Positions 10,196 to 18,047 of a stretch of DNA of 64,000 nt are shown piece by piece; within the stretch, counting starts at the first letter, position 1, and every line of letters begins with the position of its first letter. The notes beneath the pieces are model-generated. The model did no database searches and had not been told where the DNA came from. It saw only the letters and a program-made list of their open reading frames with translations. Source of the stretch: JASLEW01 sp035544875 (lineage in GTDB: Bacteria > Acidobacteriota > Thermoanaerobaculia > Multivoradales > UBA5704); assembly GCA_035544875.1 (NCBI GenBank), contig DASZZP010000064.1, positions 1 through 64,000 of the forward strand. Direction: 5' to 3'. Position numbers and translations under genes: made by a program.

Positions 10196-11293
10196 TCACC
10201 TGCCCAGCGCCGCGATGCGCGGCGCCGGCGCCGCGACCGGCGGGCGGGCGGCGAGCTCGGGGATGACCTCGCGCCGCAGCAGCTCCAGCGAGCGCCGGAC
10301 CTTGGCGAACGGCATGTTGCCGAAGTTCACCCAGGCGATGACCTGCTCGATGCCGAGCGCGCGCAGCGCGAGAAGCTCGCGCACAACTGTGCGCGGGGTG
10401 CCGACGCAGCCGCCGGCGATCGCCGCGTCCTCGTCGAGGCTCGAGCCGTCGGCGAGCCTGACGCCCTGGCTGCCCTGTCGCGAGTCGTCGCCGGCGCCGC
10501 CCGCGTGGTGAACGCGCTGCGCCGTCGCGGCTTCCCACTCCAGCGCCAGGCGCGCGTCCGCCGCCGCCTCTTCGTCGGAGCTCGCCAGGCTGACGCGGCG
10601 CAGGACGCGAAAGCGGGCGATCTCGCGGTCGATCTCGGCCGCCGCCAGCCCGAGCTCTGAGCGCAGTGCGCGGTAGAGGGCGACCCGCTCGGCGATCTGC
10701 TCGAGCGGCTTGAGCCCCAGCAGCACCGGCACGCCGGCAAGCGCCGCGGCGCGCAGCGATTCCTCGCTGGAGCTGGCGCGCAGGAAGGGAGGAGCGACGC
10801 CGCGGTAGGGACGTGGCCGGAGCGTCACCGATGGAATGCTCCAGAATTTCCCAGCGTAGCTGAAGGTCTCCTGTTCGAGGGCGCCGCGCACGATCGCCGT
10901 GCCTTCCTCGAGCCGCGCCTGGCGTTCGCAGAGCGGCACGCCGAATGCCGCGAGCTCGTAAGGGCTGAACCCCGGGCCGACGCCGACCAGCAGCCGGCCG
11001 CTGCTCAGGTTGTCGACCCAGGCGATCTCCTCGGCGAGACGCAGCGGGTGATGGAGCGGCAGCACCGCGACCGCGTAGCCGATCTCGACGCGCTCGGTCC
11101 GCTGCGCCACGGCCGCGGCAAAGACCGAAGGCGCCCCGATGAGACCGAACGAAGAGAGGTGATGCTCGGCGATCCAGATGCTGCCGAAGCCGCCGGCCTC
11201 GGCGAGATCCACTTCCCAGAGCGCCTGCTCAATGACCTCCCGATCGGTCGCCGTCTCCGGCGCCGGCAGCAGCTGAAAGATCCCGATCTCCAT
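10196..11293 (-). CDS. LLM-class (luciferase-like) flavin-dependent monooxygenase
   Basis: 365 residues from the ATG at 11293, which follows a good GAGGAAAT site; 23 further in-frame codons upstream run over the promoter and are rejected. A TIM-barrel luciferase-like fold: MEIGIFQLLP, the AEHHLSSFG motif near 50-58, and LSSGRLLVGVGPGFSPYE near 115-135 (phosphate site for FMNH2). Family members oxidise small organics with reduced flavin from a partner reductase; the substrate here is unknown. The promoter carries a palindrome overlapping the -10 box, so it is probably a repressible single gene. Confidence 0.9.
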   Translation of the reverse strand: MEIGIFQLLPAPETATDREVIEQALWEVDLAEAGGFGSIWIAEHHLSSFGLIGAPSVFAAAVAQRTERVEIGYAVAVLPLHHPLRLAEEIAWVDNLSSGRLLVGVGPGFSPYELAAFGVPLCERQARLEEGTAIVRGALEQETFSYAGKFWSIPSVTLRPRPYRGVAPPFLRASSSEESLRAAALAGVPVLLGLKPLEQIAERVALYRALRSELGLAAAEIDREIARFRVLRRVSLASSDEEAAADARLALEWEAATAQRVHHAGGAGDDSRQGSQGVRLADGSSLDEDAAIAGGCVGTPRTVVRELLALRALGIEQVIAWVNFGNMPFAKVRRSLELLRREVIPELAARPPVAAPAPRIAALGR

Positions 11294-11333
11294 GATTTCC
11301 TCACTTCCTTCCCTGGGTTCAGGTAGTGTTACT

Positions 11334-11362
11334 AATGTACCTTGGTACACATGCACCGTCAA
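11334..11362 (-). promoter_or_regulatory. Promoter of the LLM monooxygenase with overlapping operator
   Basis: Read on the minus strand: TTGACG (11357-11362), 17-base spacer, TACATT (11334-11339). The inverted repeat TGTACC-TT-GGTACA (11336-11349) covers most of the -10 box and part of the spacer, the classic place for a repressor. Predicted leader to the ATG is about 33 bases. Confidence 0.6.
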
Positions 11363-11425
11363 GGGGCCCCCATCAGCCTCCCGTCGCGATCGCCATCGCC
11401 TCGGAGCCCCGGCCGGACTCGAGAC

Positions 11426-11468
11426 TTGACACGGCGCCGCCTGTCGATATACTTAACAGGCAGGTTAA
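11426..11468 (+). promoter_or_regulatory. Promoter and probable auto-operator of the arsR-type gene
   Basis: TTGACA (11426-11431), a 16-base spacer and TATACT (11448-11453) make a near-consensus sigma-70 promoter. The inverted repeat TTAAC-N6-GTTAA (11453-11468) begins on the last base of the -10 box and covers the start point, so a dimeric repressor there would block transcription. The gene immediately downstream is itself an ArsR-type repressor, so autoregulation is the simplest reading. Confidence 0.65.
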
Positions 11469-11502
11469 ATCACGTACCGGTTCCATATCACGCCAACTCA
11501 CG

Positions 11503-11844
11503 ATGCTCGACTCCGCGCACCTCGATCCCGCCCACCTCGACGCTACCTTCGCGGCGCTCGCCGATCCCACGCGCCGCGCCATCCTCGAGCGGCTCCTGCG
11601 AGGGAAGGCGTCCGTCGGCGAGCTGGCGGCGCCCTTTCCCATCTCGCTGCCCGCGGTATCGCGGCACCTGCGGGTCCTGGAGCGCGCCGGCCTGGTCGAT
11701 CGGCGCCGGCTGGGGCGCCAGCGACAGGTGCGCCTGCGCGCCGCCGCCTTGCGCGAGGCGGAGGCCTGGCTGGCCCGTTACCGGCAGTTCTGGACCGACC
11801 GCTTCGACGACCTCGAGGCCTTCTTGATGGAGGACGAAAGCTGA
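11503..11844 (+). CDS. ArsR/SmtB-family winged-helix regulator
   Basis: 113 residues from ATG 11503, downstream of the predicted promoter. The core runs FAALADPTRRAILERLLRGKASVGELAAPF, then the recognition helix LPAVSRHLRVLERAGLV and a wing RRRLGRQRQVRL. No cysteine pairs for metal sensing are present. It belongs to the metal-independent ArsR group that is typically encoded beside an AHSA1/SRPBCC protein. Its stop overlaps the ATG of that partner (TGATG), so the two are translationally coupled and probably form a ligand-sensing pair. Confidence 0.92.
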   Translation: MLDSAHLDPAHLDATFAALADPTRRAILERLLRGKASVGELAAPFPISLPAVSRHLRVLERAGLVDRRRLGRQRQVRLRAAALREAEAWLARYRQFWTDRFDDLEAFLMEDES

Positions 11845-12290
11845 TGCCAGTCTCGTCGCTGCGCCTGACGCGCCGGTTCGCCGCACCTCGCGAGCGGCTC
11901 TTCCGCGCCTGGACCGACCCCCGCCAGCTGTCGCGCTGGTTCCGCCCAGCCCCCGACTACCTGGACACCCAGGCGGAGGTCGATCTGCAGGTGGGCGGCC
12001 GCTATCGGCTCGGGATGCGCAAGGCGCAGCCCGAAGCGCCGCCGTCGGTCGTGGGCGGCGTCTATGAAGAGATCACCCCGCCCGAGCGGCTAGTCTTCAC
12101 CTGGCGCTGGGAGGGCGAGCAGTCCGGCTCCGACATGCGGGTGACGGTCGAGTTTCTGGATCACGGCGGGGAGACGGAGATCGTCCTGACCCACGAGCTC
12201 TTCGCCAGCGACCAATCCCGTACCCAACATGCCCACGGATGGGAGGGCTGCCTCGGGCAGCTCGATGCCATGCTGCGGGCTTCGCAATAG
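11844..12290 (+). CDS. SRPBCC / AHSA1-domain protein
   Basis: 148 residues with the START-like helix-grip fold: RRFAAPRERLFRAWTDPRQLSRWF at the N-terminus, GGRYRLGM, GGVYEEITPPERLVFTW in the middle and a C-terminal helix ending GWEGCLGQLDAML. The fold has a deep hydrophobic pocket that binds small ligands. Coupled to the ArsR gene upstream; such pairs are widespread and are thought to respond to or process a hydrophobic compound. A family C repeat begins just after its stop. Confidence 0.9.
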   Translation: MPVSSLRLTRRFAAPRERLFRAWTDPRQLSRWFRPAPDYLDTQAEVDLQVGGRYRLGMRKAQPEAPPSVVGGVYEEITPPERLVFTWRWEGEQSGSDMRVTVEFLDHGGETEIVLTHELFASDQSRTQHAHGWEGCLGQLDAMLRASQ

Positions 12291-12293
12291 CGT

Positions 12294-12340
12294 GGGTGGC
12301 CGGCATATCTACCATTGCCGGCACTCCCGGCAGGTCGGGA
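12294..12340 (+). repeat. Family C short repeat, intergenic copy
   Basis: About 45 bases, closely matching 39511-39557 inside glmM: both carry CCGGCA(t/c)ATCTA(c/t)CATTGCCGG followed by CACTCCCGGCAGGTCG. Contains internal palindromic CCGGCA/TGCCGG. The second half also occurs inverted near 42877-42892. It lies between the AHSA1 stop and the ribosome site of the next gene. Confidence 0.6.
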
Positions 12341-12371
12341 CCCGCGCGCACAATCAAGAAAAGGAGAAGCG

Positions 12372-12878
12372 ATGCGCAGCAGAATGATTACGATCCTCCT
12401 GGTTTCTGGCGCCCTGCTCGGTGGGGCCGCTCTGGCGGGCAACGCACCGGCATCCGGCTCTCCGGCTACACTGGCGCCGCTCAAGGCGCTGGCCGGCAGC
12501 TGGCAGGCCAAGGGCCCCGACGGCAAGGCCGTGCGGGCGACCTACGAAGTGCAATCGGGCGGCAGCGCGGTGGTGGAGAAGCTCGAGATGGGCGGGCCGG
12601 CGATGATTACGGTCTACTACGCCGACGGCAAGGACCTCATGCTCACCCATTACTGCTCGATGGGCAACCAGCCGCGCATGCGCACGGCGGGGGCGCCGAC
12701 CGGCAAGGAGGTCGACTTCGCCTTCGTCGACGCCACCAATCTCGAGACCCCCGCCGCCGATCACATGCACGGGCTCAAGTTCACCTTCACCGACGCGAAC
12801 CACTTCTCGCAAGTGTGGACCATGCACAGGGACGGCCAGGAGATGCCGGTCACCTTCAGCTTCGAGCGCGCCAAATAG
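12372..12878 (+). CDS. Secreted lipocalin-like beta-barrel protein of unknown function
   Basis: 168 residues from the ATG preceded by an ideal AAAAGGAGAAGCG. Signal peptide MRSRMITILLVSGALLGGAALA, cleaved near residue 22. The mature part starts LAPLKALAGSWQAKG, a lipocalin-like opening with the GxW motif, followed by alternating strands (TVYYADGKDLMLTHYCS, FTFTDANHFSQVWTMH) and ends SFERAK. Resembles periplasmic barrel proteins with no assigned enzyme activity. A single Cys is present. The next gene has its own promoter. Confidence 0.7.
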   Translation: MRSRMITILLVSGALLGGAALAGNAPASGSPATLAPLKALAGSWQAKGPDGKAVRATYEVQSGGSAVVEKLEMGGPAMITVYYADGKDLMLTHYCSMGNQPRMRTAGAPTGKEVDFAFVDATNLETPAADHMHGLKFTFTDANHFSQVWTMHRDGQEMPVTFSFERAK

Positions 12879-12888
12879 CTACCGCGCC

Positions 12889-12917
12889 TTGCGGCTCGGT
12901 GGGAAGGATGATCTACT
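12889..12917 (+). promoter_or_regulatory. Promoter upstream of arnB, twin of the one at 16929
   Basis: TTGCGG (12889-12894), exactly 17 bases, TCTACT (12912-12917), then AGCGCGCCG. The same arrangement (TTGCGA, 17 bases, TCTACTAGCGCGCCG) occurs at 16929-16957. The predicted start point (12923-12925) is within a few bases of the arnB GTG at 12926, predicting a leaderless mRNA. Confidence 0.5.
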
Positions 12918-12925
12918 AGCGCGCC

Positions 12926-14092
12926 GTGTTGCCGCGCGTACCGACCCTGCCGTTTTCAAGACCCGAGATCGGCGAAGAAGAGATCGCGGAGGTGGTGGGC
13001 TGCCTGCGCTCGGGCTGGATCACGACCGGGCCGCTCACCGCCCGATTCGAGCATGAGTTCGCCGCCGCGGTGGGGGCCCGGCAGGCGCTCGCATTCTCCT
13101 CCTGCACCGGGGCGCTGCACGCTACCCTGCTGGCCCTCGGCATCGGTCCGGGAGACCAGGTGGTGGTGCCGGCGCTTACCTGGCCGGCCACCGCCAGCAT
13201 GGTGGTCGCCTGCGGCGCCGAGCCGGTCTTTGCCGACATCGACCGCGCCACCTGGAACCTCGACCCGGCCGCGCTCGCGCGGCAGCTTTCGCCGCGCACC
13301 AAAGCCGTCGTGCCGGTGCACTTTGCCGGCCAGCCCTGCGACCTCGACGCCCTCGCCGAGGTGCTGGCGGCGGCGGGGCGGCAAGACGTTATCGTGGTGG
13401 AAGATGCTGCCCATGCCGCCGGCGCGAGCTACAAGGGACGGCCGATCGGCGCCGCCGCCAGCGGCGCGGTCGCGGTCTGCTTCTCGTTCCACCCGATCAA
13501 GAACATGACCACCGGCGAAGGCGGCATGGTCACCACCGACGACGACGAGCTGGCGGCCCGCATCAAGCTGTGGCGGTTCCACGGCGTGCAGCGCGACGCC
13601 TGGAAGGCCTACTCGGCGCAGGAGAAGGCGCCGGCGTCCTACGACGTGGTGCTCCCCGGCTTCAAGTACAACTTGACCGACATCCAGTCGGCGATCGGCA
13701 TCCACCAGCTGCGCAAGCTCGAGCGTTTCAACCGCCGGCGCGGCGAGATCGCCGCCCTCTACCGCCGCGAGCTCGCCGGCCTTGCCGGCCTCGTTCTGCC
13801 CGCGGCGGCGGCCTACGACCACGTCCATCCCTGGCACCTCTTCGCCGTGCTGCCGCCGCGCCGCGCGCCGTTCATGGAGCGGCTGCGCGAGTTCGGGATC
13901 GGCACCGGCATCCATTTCGAGGCGGTCCACCTGCATGAGTTCTACCGCTCCCGATTCGGCTACCAGCTGGGCGCGCTGCCGGTCGCCGAGGAGGTCTGCT
14001 CGCGCATCGTGTCGCTGCCGCTCTTCCCAGCCATGACCGACGAGGACGCGCACGACGTCGTCCAGGCGGTCCGCGAGTCGGTCGCCGCATGA
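12926..14092 (+). CDS. arnB: UDP-4-amino-4-deoxy-L-arabinose aminotransferase-like (DegT/DnrJ/EryC1 family)
   Basis: 388 residues. It begins with GTG and LPFSRP sits at residues 8-13, matching the very start of E. coli ArnB, so this start is well supported even though there is no ribosome site. PLP-dependent fold: SGWITTGPL, FSSCTGALHATLLAL, VVEDAAHAAG and the Schiff-base lysine in FSFHPIKNMTTGEGGM; FKYNLTDIQSAIG and GIGTGIHFEAVHLHEFYR also match ArnB. It would make UDP-4-amino-arabinose from the 4-keto sugar. First gene of arnB-arnC-arnA(formyltransferase), coupled by ATGA. Confidence 0.88.
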   Translation: MLPRVPTLPFSRPEIGEEEIAEVVGCLRSGWITTGPLTARFEHEFAAAVGARQALAFSSCTGALHATLLALGIGPGDQVVVPALTWPATASMVVACGAEPVFADIDRATWNLDPAALARQLSPRTKAVVPVHFAGQPCDLDALAEVLAAAGRQDVIVVEDAAHAAGASYKGRPIGAAASGAVAVCFSFHPIKNMTTGEGGMVTTDDDELAARIKLWRFHGVQRDAWKAYSAQEKAPASYDVVLPGFKYNLTDIQSAIGIHQLRKLERFNRRRGEIAALYRRELAGLAGLVLPAAAAYDHVHPWHLFAVLPPRRAPFMERLREFGIGTGIHFEAVHLHEFYRSRFGYQLGALPVAEEVCSRIVSLPLFPAMTDEDAHDVVQAVRESVAA

Positions 14093-15303
14093 ATCCGGCG
14101 CCCGGGGATCCCGCTCCCTCCCAGGGCGACCTGCCGGAAGATCCCTCCGGGGAATGCCGCTCGTCCACCGCGGACGAGCCAGCCGCCGCTGTGCGGCAGC
14201 CTGCTGCCGCAGCTGCGGCGACTGTGCCGCGACAGGCGGAAGCCGCGGCCCCGCGGCGCCCTGCCGAGCCGGCGCGCCCGGCGCTCCATCCGGCCCCGGC
14301 GGCGGTCTCGGTCATCATCCCGGTCTTCAACGAGGAGCCGAACCTCGAGGCGCTCTACCGCCGTCTGGCGCCGGTGATGGACGACCTCGCCGCGCCGGCA
14401 AGCGCGAGCGGTGGCGGCGCCTCCGGCGGCGACCCCCACGCAGAGATCGGCGTGATCGAGGCCATCTTCGTCGACGACGGCTCGGTCGATCGCTCGCTCG
14501 AGCTGCTGCGCGGCCTGGCGGCGCGCGACCGGCGGGTGCGGGTCCTGTCATTCAACCGCAACTACGGGCAGCACGCGGCCGTCATGGCCGGGCTGGAGGT
14601 GGCGCGCGGCGAGACCATCGTCACCCTCGACGCCGACCTGCAGAACCCGCCCGAGGACATCCCGCGCCTGCTGGCCAAGATCGGCGAAGGCTTCGACGTG
14701 GTCGGCGGCTACCGCGAGCACCGTCAGGACACGCTGTTCCGGCGCCTCGCCTCCCGCCTGATCAACCACTGGATGCGGCGCATCCTGGCGGGGGTCGAGT
14801 TCCGCGACTATGGCTGCATGCTGCGCGCCTACTCGCGGCCGGTGGTCGATTCGCTGCGCCGCTGCGAGGAGAGCTCGCCATTCATCCCGGCGCTCGCCTG
14901 TCAGTTCGCACGCCGCATCGCCGAGGTCCCGGTGGGCCACGCCGAGCGCGCCGGGGGAGAGTCCAAGTATTCGCTCTGGCGGCTGCTCAAGCTGCAGGCC
15001 GACCTGGTCACCGGGTTCACCTCGGGCCCCTTGCGGCTGGCCACTCTCGCCGGCAGCCTGATCGCCCTGCTGTCGATCGGCTTCGGCGTCTTCCTCGGAG
15101 TGCGGCGCCTGCTGCATGGGCCGGAGGCCGAAGGGGTCTTCACGCTGTTTGCGATCCTCTTCTTTCTGGTCGGCGCCGACTTCCTCGCCCTCGGCGTCCT
15201 GGGCGAGTATGTCGGCCGGATCTACATCGAGGTTCGCCGCCGGCCGCGCAGCGTGATCAAAGAAACCATCAACTTCCCTGCCCGCGGCGAGCCCGGCGCT
15301 TGA
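14089..15303 (+). CDS. arnC: Undecaprenyl-phosphate 4-deoxy-4-formamido-L-arabinose transferase-like GT2
   Basis: 404 residues; ATG overlaps the arnB stop (ATGA). The GT2 domain starts near residue 73 (VSVIIPVFNEEPNLEAL), with IFVDDGSVDRSLELL, FNRNYGQHAAVMAGL and the LDADLQNPPEDI metal site, then two C-terminal membrane helices (about 315-340 and 350-372), as in ArnC/DPM1-like enzymes. It would put the formamido sugar on undecaprenyl phosphate. Unusual: about 72 residues of Pro/Ala/Glu-rich sequence precede the domain, and the DNA encoding it (14193-14249) resembles palindromic repeats found elsewhere in the window. A Gly/Ser/Ala insertion also splits the domain at about 104-122. Confidence 0.85.
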   Translation: MNPAPGDPAPSQGDLPEDPSGECRSSTADEPAAAVRQPAAAAAATVPRQAEAAAPRRPAEPARPALHPAPAAVSVIIPVFNEEPNLEALYRRLAPVMDDLAAPASASGGGASGGDPHAEIGVIEAIFVDDGSVDRSLELLRGLAARDRRVRVLSFNRNYGQHAAVMAGLEVARGETIVTLDADLQNPPEDIPRLLAKIGEGFDVVGGYREHRQDTLFRRLASRLINHWMRRILAGVEFRDYGCMLRAYSRPVVDSLRRCEESSPFIPALACQFARRIAEVPVGHAERAGGESKYSLWRLLKLQADLVTGFTSGPLRLATLAGSLIALLSIGFGVFLGVRRLLHGPEAEGVFTLFAILFFLVGADFLALGVLGEYVGRIYIEVRRRPRSVIKETINFPARGEPGA

Positions 15304-16235
15304 GAGTTCTCTTCTTCGGCTACAGCCAGCTCGGCTACCGGACGGTCGAGCTCCTGGCGCGGCGCGGCATCGAGGTCGTCGGCGTGGTCACCCACCGCGA
15401 CGACCCGGCGGAGCAGCGCTGGTATCGCACCCCCGCCGAGGCCGCCCTCGAGCACACGCTGCCGCTGTTCTTCGCCGAGGAGCTGGAACAGGGAGCGGCC
15501 GGCGCCGGGGAGGTCGCAGACCTCGCCCGCGGCCTGGCTCCGGACCTGGTGCTCTCCGTCATGTATCGCCACCTTTTGCCGCGGGCGGTGCTAGAAGCGG
15601 CTCGCATCGCGGCGCTCAACCTGCACCCCTCGCTGCTGCCGGCCTACCGCGGGCGCGCGCCGATCAACTGGGTGCTGGTCAACGGCGAGCGCGAGACCGG
15701 AGTGACCCTCCATCACATGGTCGCCCGTGCCGACGCCGGCGACATCGCGGCCCAGCGCCCGATCTCGATCGCGCCGCGCGAGACCGCCCTGACGCTCTAC
15801 CGCAAGGTGGAGGAAGAGGGGATCGGCCTGCTCGAAGAGGCGCTGCCGCTGATCGAGGCGGGCCGGGTGCCGCGGACGCCCCAGGACGAGAGCCGCGCCA
15901 GCAGCTACGGGCGCCGCCGTCCCGAGGACGGGCGCATCGACTGGGGGTGGCCGGCGGCGCGCGTCGACTGCCTGGTGCGCGCCGTGGCTCCCCCATGGCC
16001 GGGCGCGTTCGGCGACGTCGAGGGGCGCCGCGTCATGATCTGGCAGGGCCGGGCGGCCGAACCGCTCGCCGCCGCCGCGGGCGCCTCCGAGCCTCCGCCT
16101 CCCGGCAGCCTGCGGGCCGCCGACGGCCGGGTATGGATCGCCTGCGCCGACTGCTGGTTCGAGGTCGAGTCGGCCGCCGGGCTGCCAGAGCTTGGCGCAG
16201 GCCGGGACAGCTCCCCGGCCCCGGCCCTGCCGTAG
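15300..16235 (+). CDS. arnA: UDP-4-amino-arabinose formyltransferase (ArnA N-terminal domain as a separate gene)
   Basis: 311 residues from a TTG that overlaps the arnC stop (TTGA). The order of motifs follows the E. coli ArnA formyltransferase domain: VVTHRDDPAEQRWY, LVLSVMYRHLLP, LNLHPSLLPAYRGRAPINW (catalytic Asn and His), NGERETGVTLHHMVARADAGDI (catalytic Asp), SSYGRRRPEDGRIDW and VRAVAPPWPGAF. N10-formyl-THF is the expected donor. In E. coli this domain is fused to the decarboxylase; here that function is in its own gene at 17047. The C-terminus is Ala/Pro rich. Confidence 0.88.
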   Translation: MRVLFFGYSQLGYRTVELLARRGIEVVGVVTHRDDPAEQRWYRTPAEAALEHTLPLFFAEELEQGAAGAGEVADLARGLAPDLVLSVMYRHLLPRAVLEAARIAALNLHPSLLPAYRGRAPINWVLVNGERETGVTLHHMVARADAGDIAAQRPISIAPRETALTLYRKVEEEGIGLLEEALPLIEAGRVPRTPQDESRASSYGRRRPEDGRIDWGWPAARVDCLVRAVAPPWPGAFGDVEGRRVMIWQGRAAEPLAAAAGASEPPPPGSLRAADGRVWIACADCWFEVESAAGLPELGAGRDSSPAPALP

Positions 16236-16370
16236 CGGTGGGCGGCGGGCGTCGCGGTCCGCCAGAGGCCCGGCGAGGACCCGAAGAGTTAGTTGCCATG
16301 ATGCGTGTCCACCGCCATTTTCTCGCGGCAGGGCTCTACGTACTCGCCTCGGTCCTGTACCTGCGTCCGA

Positions 16371-16829
16371 TCAGGGTGTGGGTGGCCGTGGCCTCAGCCG
16401 GCGCAGCGCCAATGCCCCCAGACCGGCGGCGAGAGATCCCAGCGCCCAGACCGAGAGGGTGGGGATCGTCGCGGCGGTGCGCGCGGCGATCCTCTCGGTG
16501 AGGCTGTCGTAGAGCTTGGTGCCCGGGGGGACATGACAGCCGACGCTCCGGTCGGCTCCTACACACAGGTCGGCCGGCCCTATGTACGACGTCGTGGTGG
16601 CGGTGACCTGCGAGAAGCTGCCCGCGCAGGAGACCCACGAGGCAACCGCGTAGGTGCCGGGAGGACCCAGGGCGAAGAAAGGGCAGGTGTTCGAGGGCGT
16701 GCATGGTGGCGGCGACGGGCAGTGCTGGCAGGGCGTTGACGCCGGGTCGCAAACCTCGGCGACCGCCGATGCGCCCGCGAGGCCAAGCGCGAGCGCCGCA
16801 ACTGCGACCACGGACCTGGGATGGCTCAT
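16371..16829 (-). CDS. Secreted cysteine-rich protein with IPTL-CTERM sorting signal
   Basis: 152 residues from the ATG after AAGGAGCCGAG; a start 16 codons upstream is possible but lacks a site. Signal peptide MSHPRSVVAVAALALGLAG..AVA. The short mature part has eight cysteines, including the cluster CDPASTPCQHC, CTPSNTC, then SVGC, so it is disulfide-bonded outside the cytoplasm. The C-terminus is IPTLSVWALGSLAAGLGALA followed by RRLR: the IPTL motif, a membrane helix and a basic tail. This is the known IPTL-CTERM signal processed by exosortase/archaeosortase-like enzymes. No exosortase is in the window. It lies antiparallel between the two arn transcripts. Confidence 0.8.
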   Translation of the reverse strand: MSHPRSVVAVAALALGLAGASAVAEVCDPASTPCQHCPSPPPCTPSNTCPFFALGPPGTYAVASWVSCAGSFSQVTATTTSYIGPADLCVGADRSVGCHVPPGTKLYDSLTERIAARTAATIPTLSVWALGSLAAGLGALALRRLRPRPPTP

Positions 16830-16928
16830 CTCGGCTCCTTCGGCTCGATCCAAGAAAATGCCAAAGCAGCATATCACAGGTGAAGGTGCAAAGCCCTTGA
16901 AGGGGCGGCCAGCGGCCGCCGCCGTGAC

Positions 16929-16957
16929 TTGCGACCGGCGGGCAAGGGTGATCTACT
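16929..16957 (+). promoter_or_regulatory. Promoter of the arnA-type decarboxylase gene, twin of the one at 12889
   Basis: TTGCGA (16929-16934), 17 bases, TCTACT (16952-16957), then AGCGCGCCG. Shares the -35, spacer length, -10 and downstream nine bases with the arnB promoter. Predicted start near 16964 gives a leader of about 83 bases. It can serve the decarboxylase-arnD pair. Confidence 0.5.
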
Positions 16958-17046
16958 AGCGCGCCGGTTGTGCACCTCCAGCTCTCCCGGGTCGCAAAGG
17001 GCGGATCGCCCCGCCATCCAGCCAGAAAGAATAGGGTATAGAGACC

Positions 17047-18027
17047 ATGAAAGTCCTGATCACCGGCGGCGGTGGTTTTCTCGGCTCGCACCTGGGCGAC
17101 GGCCTGCTCGCCCAGGGACATGAGATCACCGCCCTCGACATCTCCACCGACCTCAAGGTCCGCCACAACCTCGACAATCCCCGCTTCCGCTACCTCAAGG
17201 GGTCGGTGTTCGATGCCGATCTGCTCGAGAGCATGGTCGCCAAGTCGGACCTGGTCTACCACCTGGCGGCGGTGGTCGGGGTCGAGCACTACGTGGAGGA
17301 CCCGTTCCATGTCCTCAACGTCAACGTCAATGGCACCCAGAACGTCCTCAAGTTCGCCCATCGCTACGACAAGCCGCTCGTCTTCGCCTCGACCTCCGAG
17401 GTTTACGGCAAGTCCAAGGACACCCCGTTCCGCGAGGACGGCGACCGGCTCTTGGGCTCGACCGAGATCGACCGCTGGTGCTACTCGACCTCCAAGGCGG
17501 TGGGCGAGCACTTCTGCTTCGCCTACGGGAAGCTCGGCCTGCCAGTGGTGATCGTGCGCTTCTTCAACGCCTACGGGCCGCGCCTCGACCGCATCGACGT
17601 CGGCCGCGTGATCACCATCTTCATGGGCCAGCTGCTGCGCGGCGACGACCTGACGGTGATCGGCGACGGCATGCAGACCCGCGCCTTCACCTACGTCGAC
17701 GACGCGGTGGCGGCGCTGATCCGGGCGGGGACCAGGCCGCAGGCGGTAGGCGGCATCTTCAATATCGGCACCGACCGCGAAACCACCATCATGGAGCTCG
17801 CCGAGACCATGATCCGCGCCTGTCCTGGTACCGGGTCGCGCATCCGCCTGGTGCGTCAGGAAGAGGTCTACGGCCAATCGTACGAGGACATCCCGCGCCG
17901 TTTCCCCGACATCACACGCATGCGCACCATCCTGGGCGTCGAGCCCGAGACGCCCCTCGAGGAGGGGCTGCGCCGGACCATCGACTGGTTCCGCGCCGAG
18001 CCCGAGTGGAGCACGCGCCGCGGCTGA
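17047..18027 (+). CDS. NAD-dependent UDP-glucuronate decarboxylase-like SDR (ArnA C-terminal domain type)
   Basis: 326 residues. Rossmann motif GGGGFLGSH at residues 7-15, then STSEVYG (Ser and Glu as in ArnA), YSTSK (Tyr/Lys pair), FFNAYGPRLD and, near the end, VYGQSYEDIPRRFPDI, which aligns with the ArnA segment carrying the catalytic arginine. Extended-SDR family; UDP-glucuronate decarboxylase (UXS or ArnA type) giving the 4-keto pentose is the best reading. The Ser/Glu/Arg set favours ArnA. Its stop is 20 bases before arnD, so they share a transcript. Confidence 0.8.
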   Translation: MKVLITGGGGFLGSHLGDGLLAQGHEITALDISTDLKVRHNLDNPRFRYLKGSVFDADLLESMVAKSDLVYHLAAVVGVEHYVEDPFHVLNVNVNGTQNVLKFAHRYDKPLVFASTSEVYGKSKDTPFREDGDRLLGSTEIDRWCYSTSKAVGEHFCFAYGKLGLPVVIVRFFNAYGPRLDRIDVGRVITIFMGQLLRGDDLTVIGDGMQTRAFTYVDDAVAALIRAGTRPQAVGGIFNIGTDRETTIMELAETMIRACPGTGSRIRLVRQEEVYGQSYEDIPRRFPDITRMRTILGVEPETPLEEGLRRTIDWFRAEPEWSTRRG

Positions 18028-18047
18028 GCCCGAGCGTCTGAGCCGTC

